Part shown: positions 12,123-23,569 of the stretch, piece by piece
How the letters are laid out: the number at the start of each line of letters is the position of its first letter
Position numbering within the stretch: position 1 is the stretch's first letter
Source: Mactra quadrangularis
Lineage: Eukaryota; Mollusca; Bivalvia; Venerida; Mactridae
Assembly: GCA_025267735.1 (NCBI GenBank)
Contig: CM046309.1
Span: forward strand, 36,741,202 to 36,805,201
Reading direction: 5' to 3'
DNA: 64,000 bases
Translations under genes and position numbers: made by a program
Notes under the pieces: generated by a model
Told to the model about the DNA's origin: nothing
Seen by the model: only the letters and a program-made list of their open reading frames with translations
Databases searched by the model: none

Positions 12123-12554
12123 ATATGTCTTTGTAAATATACGTACGTGTATGTAACTCCATTGTACAGAATATGTATAAAACAGTAGAGCCAAAGTTGA
12201 CCAAATAAAAATATGCACTTTTTCTATTAATTTAAACATTAAATATGAGGACAAAAATGTAATAACAACAACTATATCAGTTGATGGTATTGTTATATTT
12301 CATTCATACAGTAAGACCTTTCTTTATCAGCCTGTGATTGGAGTATGTATTTGAATTGTTCATACTAAACCTATGAAAATTTGAAGCCGGTCGCGTTTAG
12401 ATATATCATATAAGTCCTTGGCTTTCAGCATCGGGCCAATACGACTGCCCTTGGAAAAATATATCAAATCACTTTTTTGATAACATTTAGTTATAAATAA
12501 ACTGTTCTGATCACCGAATACTATTTCATCATCTAAAGTAATTAACAATATTAA
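12123..12554. other. No feature recognised
   Basis: AT-rich sequence without a splice-supported reading frame. A 75-codon minus-strand open stretch at 12360-12587 has no signal or domain. Confidence 0.4.
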
Positions 12555-12690
12555 TACTGAGCTAGTATGGTAAAGTTTCTTGCTCAAGAAAACAACGGGG
12601 TACGTTTTGGATGGGATTCAAACCAATGCAGAGCTGAATAACCAGTGCTTACCAGTCCAACACCATAACCGCTCGGTTACGCAATGGTGT
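12555..12690 (-). mobile_element. SINE with class II tRNA-like head
   Basis: On the minus strand it begins with a Leu/Ser-tRNA-like segment (GTAACCGAGCGGTTATGGTG, then TTGGACTGG) and a B-box-like GGTTTGAATCCC. It is followed by TTTTCTTGAGCAAGAAACTT. The same body occurs at 58395-58545. Length and boxes fit a tRNA-derived SINE rather than a functional tRNA. Confidence 0.55.
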
Positions 12691-13499
12691 AATCGTCAGT
12701 TAGGTGTAGTTGATAGATGGCTTATTTAGGAAGGTTGTCGAATCGACTGGTTTAACTGTATATCATTATCTGATCTTATGTTTACAATAATTTTGAAATC
12801 TGTACACTGTTAACTTTAATTACTGTACGGTCTTGCAATTTTACATGCTTATAAATTTCGTTTTACTATAAAATACAGATGCCGACTATACCTTAGATGC
12901 TTATCAATTATGTTTGTTCAGATAGGAATATACGCAATATTTTAACGGTGTGGCACAAAATTACATCGGCTGACTACCCAACCAGATATCTTGATTCTTG
13001 CTTACTCAATGACTAGACGCCTACTAGTTCTCCCTTTTTGTAGGAAAACCAACGTTTTGTCAAACTTTAATTTAATATATATATCCTACCCCAACCACGA
13101 CCACGAACACGGACGCTTAAATGACAAACCACTGATCCACGGGGTTCCATATCATCAACGATAAAATTTACGACCGATTTAAGTCGTGAATTCTTCCATT
13201 AGTATTGCTGTTTCATCGTAAGATTTTCATTTTATGCTGCTTTGACCCAATTCTACGATTCTTATATAGACAACAAATGTAATTAATGAAGACAAACACT
13301 TTGAATTAGCCAAACACAATGTCAGCATGAATACATTTTATCGAAACCAACCAATTTAGTATGCTGAAATTTTCTACTTATAAAAAGTTACAGTTTACTT
13401 TATGTATTATCAAATCTCACTCATAATGATAACCATTGTTATGATTATAAACTATTTTAATATGATAATGGACATTTCAACATTATCATACATTTATAC
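12691..13499. other. No gene recognised
   Basis: AT-rich flank of the split SINE and large inverted-repeat element. Nothing else is supported. Confidence 0.4.
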
Positions 13500-13679
13500 A
13501 TACACCAACCAGGGCGTCCAGCGCACCTATCCTAGCTTTCCATGACCCTTGTTTATAACCAGTGCTCACATACACTTCCACATTTGCTGGAAACTCCATA
13601 CACCTTTTTAATGAAGGAAGTGACATTATTGTCAAATTTTAATCGAAGAGTATAACTTCCCCAGGTGAGTATCGAACCC
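13500..13679 (-). mobile_element. SINE (family 2), first part, split by insertion
   Basis: Matches the 3' body of the complete family-2 copy at 41675-41955 up to TATCGAACCC. The head continues at 20641 after the 6,961-bp element. Joined, the two parts read across the usual GAACC..GTACC..CTTCGGG segment once the 5-bp duplication AACCC is counted once. Confidence 0.8.
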
Positions 13680-14394
13680 CACTGCCGGTAATCACGTGAT
13701 TTTGTTATGATCAGCTGTACTATTAAATGGCGGCCAGACTCGTCACCTCAGGTAGGTTTTTCACATTTTTTAATTAGAAAACCACGGAATCTTGTTATTT
13801 CATTACGTGCAGAGTACCCTCCATTGCAAGCGATTTATGACAATACAAAAATGTTTTTCCTACGTCCATGAATAAAAAAGTTATTGAGCGAATTATTTTG
13901 AAATCTTACGTTCTTGTTGTGATCGGCTGTACTATATATATCTGTTTTTGCCTTTTTGTACTGAATGAAGCCATTTGCAACAAGAATTTACCCACCAGGA
14001 AACTCAAAACATTATTCTATGATACTTGTGTCATCTTTTCTGTCAAAGGTCAGGGTGTAAATGTGAATTTTGACGGAAAACAAAAAATGATAAGCTGTAC
14101 TATTTGATTTTCAATGATAAGCTGTACTATCAGATTCCTGAACCAATCGACAATGATGTTGAACGTATCTAACAACGTAAAAAGTCAAATTCTTGGTTAT
14201 GATTTTCCATTATTTAGTATGGATAGATGAAAGTAAATCATAGTTTAAAGTTCGGTTAAATGTCACCGTAAAATTACGACATTTTATGAATATGAACTTA
14301 TAAAAACGTATTTAACGACTTTACTTACTGAAATACGCTCATAGATAATCATTATTTGATGACTTAAGTTTTGAAGCAGAAGACGTTGTAATAT
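13680..14394 (+). repeat. Left terminal inverted repeat
   Basis: About 710 bp, inverse of 19946-20640 with scattered differences; similarity fades after CAGAAGACGTTGT. Subterminal repeats TGATMRGCTGTACTAT lie at 13708, 13920, 14088 and 14115. An open stretch of 79 codons (13868-14107) is preserved in both arms but spans repeat motifs and has no recognised domain. Confidence 0.88.
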
Positions 14395-15671
14395 AGTTAC
14401 AAATATACTGATTTGAGTTTTAGTGTGGATAAAGCTCGATGAGTTTAAACGAAAATTCGCCAGACTAATGTGATTTCGGGTCAATGTATTTACAGAAATA
14501 CAATTGTGTTTCCAAAATACACTTTCTGAAGAGGTACATAGACCCTTCAACAAGTGGAATTTGTTTTGTACAATGTATTTTTTGCAAACAGTATTGTCGG
14601 TCACACATGAATTTACTATTTATATTTACATCGAATAATTACGTACATCACGTCTGTACATGCAATTATTTTAAGAATATATTGGCGTATTAAGGGGGCA
14701 ATAAGTACTTCCGAATTTGGCTGTTTAAAATTCTTTTATTATACCAGTGTCTTCTAAGACGCACTGGGTTAAGCACACTGTTCCGCCTTTTGGCTACAAT
14801 AGCACTTTATATCCGTTTGAAAAGATTTGTGTATGACATGTTATTGCAGATGTTGTTTTCCATATACTTTTTTGTTTCTTTACCAGGAACCTCGAGTTAG
14901 ACTCTATCGAACGTGTCCGTCGGATGGGAAGGAAAAATTAGAGACTGTTGCGAGATCTAAAACAGCACTTCAAAAAAGATCTTCGACCGTCCGTTGAGAA
15001 AAATCCTGAGGAAAAGAAGCCAAAATGCTCTCGTTCGATAAAATGTGGAGTAACATGAACACTAATAGATGTATTGTTTTAAGATTGAATTCCTGGACAC
15101 CACATCACTTGAAACTTTCTAACTTGATATGTGGATACTCAGATAAATAGAACGGAACTGAAACAAACCGTGAAATACCGTGACATATACGATTTCATAA
15201 TGTCTGAAATAAGTTCATCTGAGTAAACATTGTGGACATCAGTGACAGTGTTGTACTTACATGCAAGATATCAATTCTTTCTACTGAATTGTTTCCGGTA
15301 CATGCAGATCTATATAGCAGGTATCAGAAACAATTGATAAGAAACTTGTTTAGCTTCAGATAAATAGATAAGCAGATAAATTTGAAGTTCTGATCGTCAA
15401 GGGACGTCATTGAAAATGTGTTTAGAATTGGATATCAGAATCATTGTTTGTATAGATTTCAATTAAGTTTTCCAATTATGTGTAAATTATGTGTTTAATT
15501 TTTTTTGCTACATTTTCTCTCGAGATGATCAATGGAGACGAAAATTATGTAGTCATTAATTTATTGATTTAATGTAATGTTTTTGGATGTGTTTGTGCAT
15601 GTACGAATAAATTGATGAAACATTTTTCCAGAAACTTGTATGTCTTGATAGATTATATACGTATATATATA

Positions 15672-16238
15672 CACTGAACAAAAGTTCTAACCGATCACTT
15701 TTCAAATTTTGATCATTTTATGACGTCCATTGCTACATCGTCCAAAGTAACGATCGTCGAAAAGACCCGATTAAAGTGTCATGCAACTTAAAATAGAAAT
15801 GAAAACATTGAAAATAATAAAATTGTAGCATTTTTCTATTTTAACAATACTTTCTCGATATTTCCATAAAGATGTTCCCATGAACAGCTACTAATCTGTT
15901 TGATTGAGGCTCTAGCATTCAACATTCCATTGGCTACGCCACGAACCTGCATCGACATGTGTGCAATAATTGATGTTTTTTTTTTTCAATTATAAAATTA
16001 TCAAGGATTCGTTCAAGTGAAAATTAATAATTACCACTCTATACACGAACATTTCGTGCCAAAATGTGTAAATCACACCCTGTGTCCCGATCTAGTGCAT
16101 CGGACCGTATCAATTTTTTGCCACAAATCGGTAGAAAGTGGCACAAAAATCACCTCTGCAAAATTTAATAAGGATCCATTGGGACGTTATTAAATAATCA
16201 AAATTTGAAAAGTGACCGGTTAGAACTTTTGTTCAGTG
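15672..16238. mobile_element. Tc1/mariner-type MITE copy 1 (567 bp)
   Basis: Begins CACTGAACAAAAGTTCTAAC and ends with the inverse (GTTAGAACTTTTGTTCAGTG with one extra mismatch inside). It is flanked by TA on both sides. On the minus strand a remnant reading RGVANGMLNARASIKQI resembles the helix-turn-helix start of Tc1-like transposases. Internally deleted and non-autonomous; related to the copy at 16807-17645. Confidence 0.85.
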
Positions 16239-16690
16239 TACATTTTGTACATATCAAACACATACATTAAACACATTCGTAAATAGTCACTTAGTTTTAA
16301 GCTACTGTTTGCCTAATTGATTTATTTAAATAAAGGCCAATTTTCAAAAGCTTATTACATTGCTTTAGACTCATCTGAAGTTTCTTTTCATTTTTATAAA
16401 ACAATAAGCCAAACATTATTTTAAAACTAAATGATCGATTATGATTTTGTTTATTATATGTAATGAAAGGATCCAAGAATATACTTACCAAGATAATCTT
16501 GTTTAAAAAAGCCATTAACATCTATTCTTTCTAATCGAACCAATCATTGTCAGGGTGTACATTGAAGGCCATTTATCGGTGCAGTTTAAATGAAACTAGA
16601 TGTTACCTTTCAGTTTCACATGCCTTGCAATGCAAGATGAGGGTTCAATTAAAGGCAGTAAACCTCTTTTTTGAACCATTGTGTATGTGA

Positions 16691-16773
16691 AAAAAAGTAG
16701 CGCCGAAATATTCACACACCCACAGTGATTCGTTATCACTGTGGGTGTGTGAATATTTCGGCGCTACTTTTTT
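16691..16773. repeat. 83-bp near-perfect hairpin
   Basis: Arms of 39 bp (16691-16729 and 16735-16773) are exact inverse copies around the 5-base loop TCGTT. The arm contains GTAGCGCCGAAATATTCACA then CACCCACAGTGAT. This is almost the minimum possible for a foldback element. It lies between the two mariner-like MITEs. Confidence 0.95.
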
Positions 16774-16806
16774 GTAATTATCAAGTATCAGAAAGTTGGA
16801 CAAATA

Positions 16807-17645
16807 CACTGAACAATAGTTCTAACCGATCACTTTTCAAATTTTGATTATTTTATAACGGACTGATGGATCCTTATTAAATTTTGCAGAGGTGATTTTT
16901 GTGTCATTTTCTACCGATTTATGGGGAAAATGAATTTCATCCGGTCCAATGCACTCGATCGGCACACAGGGTGTGGTTTACACATTTTGACTATAAGTTC
17001 GTGACAGAGAGTGGTGAGTATGCATGAATCCTTGTTTACTTTATAAGTGAAAAAACATTGAACATTGCACAAATGCCGATGCAGGATCGTGGCGTAGCCA
17101 ATGGAATGTTGAATACCGGAGCCTCTATCAAACAGGTGAGTGGCTGTTCATGGAAACATCTTTAAGAAATATCGAAAAGTATTGTTAAAATAGAAAAAAT
17201 GCTATAATTTTATTACTCTTAATGTGTTCATCCCTATTTCAAGTAGCATGACACTTTAATCCGGTCTTTTCGACTTTGGACGATGTCGCAAGGGACGGGA
17301 ATCTTTTCTAACTGACGCCGAAGACCAAGAACAAAGGTTACAACTCGCCGACAGGATCGACATTCGTGCAATCTTTTATGTTTTTTCATTTATAAAGTTA
17401 ACAAGGATTCATGCAAAGTGAAATTTATTTACTCACCATTCTGTACACGAACATTTCGTGACAAAATGAGTAAACCACACAAAGTGTGCCTATCGAGTGC
17501 ATCGGATCGTATCAAATTATATTTTCCCCACAAATCGGTAGAAAATTACTCAAAAATCACCTCAGCAAATTTTAAAAGGGATCCATTGGCCAGTTATGAA
17601 ATAGTCAAAATTTGAAAAGTGATCGGTTAGAACTTTTGTTCAGTG
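16807..17645. mobile_element. Tc1/mariner-type MITE copy 2 (839 bp)
   Basis: Same terminal repeats as copy 1 (CACTGAACAATAGTTCTAAC ... GAACTTTTGTTCAGTG), inside TA dinucleotides (the right one after one extra base). The plus strand carries transposase remnants: DRGVANGMLNTGASIKQV near 17080-17140 and LTDAEDQEQRLQLADRI near 17310-17360, which resemble the first and second DNA-binding helices of Tc1 transposases. There is no catalytic DDE region. Confidence 0.8.
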
Positions 17646-18719
17646 GTATACTATAATTGCATGTCACTTATCATTTTAATGATATTCATTTTGTTAAGTT
17701 AGTGACACAATATCATTTCAGAAATGAATAAAACAACACAAATATGTTTCAAAAATAGTGTAATCATGTAAAACTTACCACAGAATCAATGCCATTATAC
17801 CATAATTTAATTTTTGAAAAAAGCAACAATATCACAAAAACTTACAAATCAATAAAATCTACAATCATTAATATGGATACTCTTGAGTATCTCAACTTTG
17901 TATCCAGATAAACACGAAATATTGAACATTCTGTAATTCTCGTCTTATTTATGTTTTGACTGCAATGTCTACATTCAACAGAAAATTGGTAAATGCAACT
18001 TCATAATACGTCTTGTTACTCTTATATGAAAATGAGTGTTAAATGAAGTCAAATAACAATACGTGTCTTGAAAGCGTAACAAGAAGTAATAAAGTACAAT
18101 TTAACTGCATTAATTCAATCTTTGTTTGATAAGGCCTTGTAGTCAAAACGTTAATACAGGACGAAAATATAGAGTATTTTTTTTTACTTATTGTAAAAAT
18201 AAACATGTTGCTTTTTGCATTTCAAATACACATCATCGACAAAACAACTAAGCCTCAATTGGAGGTAAACACAATGCCAATGAACACAGTGTGGCATTAT
18301 GCTAAACTGTTGATCGGAAATAACTTGACAAATCGAATGTGATAAAACTATTTTCGGAGCATTTGCAAAAAAATTCAACACGTTTCTGGACATAAGAAAT
18401 AATCATATCAGGTAACTTGCAAAGTAAAATGTTCCAGTAACAGCATAGTTAGAGCTATTATGTTAATGCGCTTTGAATGATTTCACAATTTGCATTATAA
18501 TGTATCACCGAAGACGTGAATCAGACTATATAACCAATCAAATGGAGTAAAAAGAGAATTACAATTTTTACTAAGACTAGCTGATCTGAGCCGGACAAAT
18601 AATGAAGGTGTTACAGTGGTCACTAACAAATGATGATAACGGACAATCGATAGACGTATTGTGATAACAAAAGTTCTCAGGTGAGCAATAAGAAAAGACA
18701 AAAAGAAACTAGATTACTA

Positions 18720-18908
18720 GACCATTTTCCACAAGAGTGAGATTTCTTGCCCACGTGTACTGCTTTCTGATGCTCAACCAAATGTCCTCTTCTAGTAAAC
18801 AGTTGTTTACACGTTTCACACGTGTATTATTTCCATGTATATTTTTTGTATCGTCGGTAAGGCTAGCTTTAATCGCAGACTTTTCTCCACAGTTGTCGCA
18901 CACATACC
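18720..18908 (-). pseudogene. Broken C2H2 zinc-finger coding fragment
   Basis: Two finger units are readable on the minus strand in different frames. The upstream unit starts YVCDNCGEKSAIKASL and ends KNIH, with Asp where the first zinc-binding His is expected. The downstream unit is YTCETCKQLFTRRGHLVEHQ then KAVH, with full CxxC and HxxxxH. A one-base frame shift in the linker separates them. Spacing (C-x2-C-x12-H) fits the C2H2 family. The fragment lies in the large inverted-repeat element, so it may be captured host gene debris or part of a lost element protein. Confidence 0.5.
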
Positions 18909-19674
18909 TTTTTCATCACCATGCTTATTGCCACTACAACGATAAATAATAGAAAAAAACAACTTTTATGTATTTAATAGTGTATAAAAAATTGTTTTCA
19001 AGTGAAAGAAAACTGGTGTTTAAGATGAGAAACATTATGTACTCCTTGAGTTTTTGTCATAAAGTCCACCTCAGGAAACAGTGCCCGGTACAGACCAGTT
19101 TCAGAATGATGTCAAATGAAACCGCTATCGTATTGAAAAATAACTAGTTGGCTGAAACGACTCGTGTTAATGCACCCAGTACAAGAACAGACTCTTTATT
19201 TGAAACATTTTTATAAGTTGGTCGATATCAATAGTTTTATTCGTATAGAACGGTTTAAAAGGACTGAAAGGTCTTCTTCCTCAATTCAGAATTTGCATGT
19301 TAGGCGGGGAAACTGCATTTATCAATAATTGTTCTACAATTGAGACATAAACATGTCTTGAAACAATTGCTACATTTATAATTCATGACTTTTTAAATTA
19401 TCTAACATTAAAATGTGCATTCCATTATCTTTTCATGCTTAGGAATAATATGAATGTTTGGTTAACATTGATTAAACGATTCCAAGACAAAATAACTATG
19501 TAACAGTGTGTTTAAAAAAACGAAACTGTAACATAAAACTGGTCTATCGTTTTTAATGGAATTCTCGATACCAATTTAATTGAAATGCAACATCTCATTA
19601 TTTACCACACGAATAATTACAAATAATTAGACATTTACCGATGCATACTGTACAAAAGAAAATGAAAAACATCC

Positions 19675-19795
19675 TCAGCAATTATACGGAGCCTTTCCAA
19701 TGTGTCCTCTCTCGTGGATACTTAGACTTCCTTGTGGTTTGAAGAACTTTCCGCAGTATCTAAAAACTTTACCAGTGTCCATAATTCTGGAACGA
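19675..19795 (-). pseudogene. Second C2H2 zinc-finger remnant
   Basis: The minus strand reads TGKVFRYCGKFFKPQGSLSI then HERGH, followed by a linker-like IGKAPYNC and a stop codon where the next finger's second Cys would follow. The first Cys of CxxC is replaced by Phe. It is consistent with the same decayed zinc-finger gene as 18720-18908. Confidence 0.45.
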
Positions 19796-19945
19796 ATAAA
19801 ACGTATTACAATGACCAATAAGATGAATATATCAATACACAAAACAGGAAGCGAGAAACAAATCACAACTTGTCTCACTCAATGACATTAAATAGATATT
19901 TAGACAGAGACATGCAATGGTACTCGAGAATATACACAACGTCTT

Positions 19946-20640
19946 CTGCATAAAAACTTAAGTCATCAGATAATCATTATCTATGATCGTATTTCAGTAA
20001 GTAAAGTCGTTAAATATATTTTTGTAAGTTTATAAAATGACGTAATTTGACGGTGACATTTAACCAAACTTTACATTATAGTTTACTTTCATTTATCCTT
20101 ACCAAAAAATTGAAACTTACAACCGAGGAATTCGACATTTAACTTAGTAAGATACGTGTAACATCATTGTCGGTTGGTTCAGGAATCTGATAGTACAGCT
20201 TATCATTGAAAATCAAATAGTACAGCTTATCATTTTTTGTTTTCCGTCAAAATTCACATTTACACCCTGACCTTTGACAGAAAAGATGACACAAGTATCA
20301 TAGAATAATGTTTTGAGTTTCCTGGTGGGTAAATTCTTGTTGCAAATGGCTTCTTTCAATACAAAAAGGCAAAAACAGATATATATAGTACAGCCGATCA
20401 CAACAAGTACGTAAGATTTCAAAATAATTCGCTCAATAACTTTTTTATTTATGGACGTAGGAAAAACATTTTTGTATTGTCATAAATCGCTTGCAATGGA
20501 GGGTACTCTGCACGTAATGAAATAACAAGATTCCGTGGTTTTCTAATTAAAAAATGTGAAAAACCTACCTGAGGTGACGAGTCTTGCCGCCATTTAATAG
20601 TACAGCTGATCATAACAAAATCACGTGATTACCGGCAGTG
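19946..20640 (-). repeat. Right terminal inverted repeat
   Basis: Inverse of 13680-14394, about 695 bp. It keeps the four subterminal motifs (seen here as ATAGTACAGCTTATCA and variants) and the same short open stretch (20213-20422, minus). Confidence 0.88.
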
Positions 20641-20712
20641 AACCCGTACCCTCTTCGGGACATTAGATTCGAAATGCAGGCGCGCTACTAACTGTGCTAC
20701 CGACCCGGATAT
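20641..20712 (-). mobile_element. SINE (family 2), tRNA-like head, split by insertion
   Basis: Continuation of 13500-13679. The minus strand starts GGGTCGGTAGCACAGTTAGT (A-box region) and runs to the B-box side, which is broken by the insertion. It compares with the uninterrupted copies at 34975-35205 and 41675-41955. Confidence 0.8.
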
Positions 20713-22338
20713 GTGTGCTAACAGTCACAATTAAACGTAAACGTGTTCTTCTCTTATTTATTTCTTCACCGGGGTCCATCCGCTTTTTAAGATGCATTGT
20801 ATATATGTGTAGACCCCGGTCAAGACTTAAAGTTAAAAATTAAAAGTTAAAGCCCCAGAGAGATATTTTGTTGCAAGAACCTTCTACCACTGTTGATCAT
20901 TATTAAGTTTCCAATTAGATCAGTGTTGCCTCCTCCATTTCACAGCTGGGCTTGAGACCACTATAGATTTGAATAACTGAAACACTGTTTGCTATACATT
21001 TATAATCAATTAGCTTAACAATTATTGGTATATCGTTCTTTAGTAAAAATGTTTTACAATGAAAATACACTTCTGTAGTTATAAGCATTAAATTGAGCTA
21101 TTTAAAGTTCAAAATATTGTCACATTTTACAAAGCGAATAGGTATAATTAGGCACCCTGTGGATAGATTAGTGCTCGCTTTTATCACTAATTGAGAGAAA
21201 CCATAGACGTGCATAAGTATAATTTGAACTTTTCTATGCGTATATGAAAAGCTCCAATTCTACATATTGCTAAATTAACAATCTGGGGACAACCCAGTTT
21301 TTGGCAATAAAAATTAGCAACAATTTTGCAAATATTTAACTACTCTCATATGAGTTACATGTATACTTAGTATTGGGATCTGTAGACACTTTGGCCCCAT
21401 TTAGGCCTCAGACTCACTCTTTTACCTATGAAGAGTCACATCCCGGGGTTTGCACATTATACATCATAATTGAGCGGATGAACCCTTATTTAATATAAAA
21501 TCATCATCATTTCTAAATGTACTATACATGTACAGAGTTAACTATTCCTTGTGTGACATTTTTATTTGAATGACAATACGTCTTTTCATAAACATAACCA
21601 TTTATAAGTTCTCCTGTTGACCCCTTGTCCCTTGTTCTTGGGGCATATTTTAACTAAAATCTTTTGTAAAAATATGCTAATATCTAAATATATATTATGC
21701 ATTGTGGCCTTTGTAGGTAAAGTCATGGAAAGGTCTTCTCTTTGTTCAGTCGTTTTCAAAGTACTGATAATGCGGCATCTTCAAAGACATATAGTACAAT
21801 GTTAATGAACAATGGAGTAAATGCTAACTAGAGTGTTTGATCAAAATATCCTGCGCCATTATGATTATACCTTAGATCAACTTTCAGATTTATATTTGAA
21901 TAATTTTAAAAATATTTACCAAAACTGATCAATTGACATTTCCACTTCACACAAATAAGCTTTTATCCAATGTTTACTCATAACCGTTAATAAAACCTTT
22001 GTCATTAGACTTACTTAAACCGCAGGCTGATATGCAAAACGTTTGATTACGAAAGACCGCTTATAAAGATGTAATGCAATACTGGGAAGCACAAGCTGCT
22101 GGCACGAAAGCTTCCCCATAAAAGTTATTAGTTACATACAATTTTATATAATAAAGGTAACTCGTAATCACAGAAACCTACTCTTCTTTGCATCGCTTAA
22201 AAGTTTCACTCGTTCACGGCGTTTGAAACGTTACGTTTATTGGTCTCAAGTTTTTACGTTGCGTCAATATATACACTGAGCTGCAGGGGGGGGGGGGGCG
22301 TACTCAGAAACAACGAACGAAAGGCAAGACATTCTTAC
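20713..22338. other. No gene recognised
   Basis: AT-rich sequence. It contains a 9-bp-arm hairpin (ACCGGGGTC at 20768 and GACCCCGGT at 20812) and a run of G near 22286-22298. Open stretches show no domain. Confidence 0.4.
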
Positions 22339-22584
22339 CTCTTGAGCCCTAAGCGTGCGTTCTTCCTTCTTATATCGCTTGCATTGAGCCCATAAACGTT
22401 TATCACAATGATATTCGTTGTAATTAAAGTTATTTTTTCCACAAATAAAGCGATGAGTATGTCTTTTCCACACAGAAATGTTTGTTGATGCAGAGTGATG
22501 GAAAAGCTGTGTTCCAATTTTTGTCATATAGACATAATCTATAAGTGGCACATTTTCATCCTCATAGTACCATGTAGTTGGCAT
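22339..22584 (-). CDS. Candidate coding exon, unknown family
   Basis: An 82-codon minus-strand stretch from ATG at 22584 ends in CTCAAGAG followed by the strong donor GTAAGA at 22338. The frame is also open upstream of the ATG to a possible acceptor (GACTGTAG near 22592), so the true exon may be longer and the ATG internal. The residues look protein-like, rich in aromatic, His and Cys (VWKRHTHRFICGKNN, then NYNEYHCDKRLWAQCKRYKK). I do not recognise the family. No partner exon could be joined on either side, so this may be an isolated or decayed exon. Confidence 0.35.
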
Positions 22585-22849
22585 TAGAAGTCTACAGTCA
22601 GATAATTAAGGTTTATACAATTACCTGTGACTTAACGTATTTAAACTGCTATAAAAATAGTATCTGGACTTTGATTTTAACCAATTACTGAACATTAGCG
22701 GAAAATGTAAATTTTGTAAGTACTTTTTTGTGTAAATTTTGACCCATTTATCAAAAATTTGACATATGATTGATTAAATGGCAACTATCCTTAAGATATG
22801 GTATGCTATAAGTGTTAAGAGGTAATATTATAAGGGATACACTCCTATA

Positions 22850-23108
22850 TGTACGAAATAAAGGCCATATCACAGCAGTCAGCCAACCTACTCACTGTTC
22901 CTCGAAAGGCTATGGATTTAGCTGTAAACAAGTTACTATAGACGTATACGCCCGTCAGTGCCCTGTATGATTTAGAATCATTTGTACGTAGAAACAATTT
23001 TATGATAAAACCACATGAAAGTACGTATGCTCCGCTCATGAAACGAACATAAAACCCCTCGATCAGTTGACTTGTGTGGTACCAACTGAGCTAGCCGGGC
23101 GGGCTCAC
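22850..23108 (-). mobile_element. SINE (family 1), minus orientation
   Basis: The minus strand starts GCCCGCCCGGCTAGCTCAGT (tRNA-like A box) and ends in the CTTTCGAGGAACAGTGAGTA and GGCTGACTGCTGTGATATGG region, as in the copies at 31827 and 55293. It is diverged, and the B box is degraded. Confidence 0.7.
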
Positions 23109-23569
23109 TGGTAGTTGGCAAATGGCTCAAACTTTTATCATACTGGCTTCAGTTAGGACTTGACATCTTCAGACATGTGTTAGAGATTTCATATTTCTTA
23201 GAACATTTTGGTTGAAAACTATGATGTGTTACAGGAGCTAAATTGGAATGGTAACATTTTGATCACTAATTTCACAGCAAGTTATATAACTGAAATCAAA
23301 ACTAATTTATGTAACATGATATGTTTGTGTCTAACGATCTTAGTTTCTTTTTGTCATAGGTAAATGTGATGAAGTTTATTTCTAAAAACGGTTTCTTCAA
23401 TAACTGTTGTAGTGCACTCTATTTATTAGTTATTTTTGTAATAAAAAGCGGTTAGTTTTATATTGAAAACATTAATACTAATGTTATTTTGAAACAAAAT
23501 ATATTAATGCAAACAAAAGAACAGTTTAAAACAATTATACAACATTGGCACTATTTTGACAATAAGGCG
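23109..23569. other. No feature recognised
   Basis: AT-rich sequence upstream of the duplicated block at 23570. Confidence 0.35.

Larger units (their letters stand above)
13680..20640. mobile_element. 6.96-kb element with ~700-bp inverted termini
   Basis: Outer ends are CACTGCCGGTAATCACGTGA and its exact inverse at 20621-20640. They are flanked by the direct repeat AACCC (13675-13679 and 20641-20645). It interrupts a tRNA-derived SINE, so the empty site can be inferred from other SINE copies in the window. The termini are long (about 700 bp each) and contain four copies each of TGATMRGCTGTACTAT. The ~5.5-kb interior holds two mariner-like MITEs, a perfect hairpin and broken C2H2 zinc-finger coding sequence, but no intact transposase. 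A 5-bp duplication and CACTG ends recall Transib-like or other cut-and-paste elements, but no family is assigned. Probably non-autonomous. Confidence 0.85.

Noticed and set aside
13868..14107. 79-codon frame in the terminal inverted repeat, also present in the other arm
   Set aside because: It spans subterminal repeat motifs and is duplicated only because the termini are. No domain, though a small peptide cannot be strictly excluded.
14880..15060. Stretch reading NLELDSIERVRRMGRKN, vaguely like LINE ORF1-type proteins
   Set aside because: Only ~17 residues match by eye and stops follow. Too short to assign to a retroelement.
22264..22338. Extension of the candidate exon past 22339 toward a poly-proline end
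   Set aside because: The sequence crosses a strong donor (GTAAGA) and ends in a G-run that produces the proline codons; more likely intronic.
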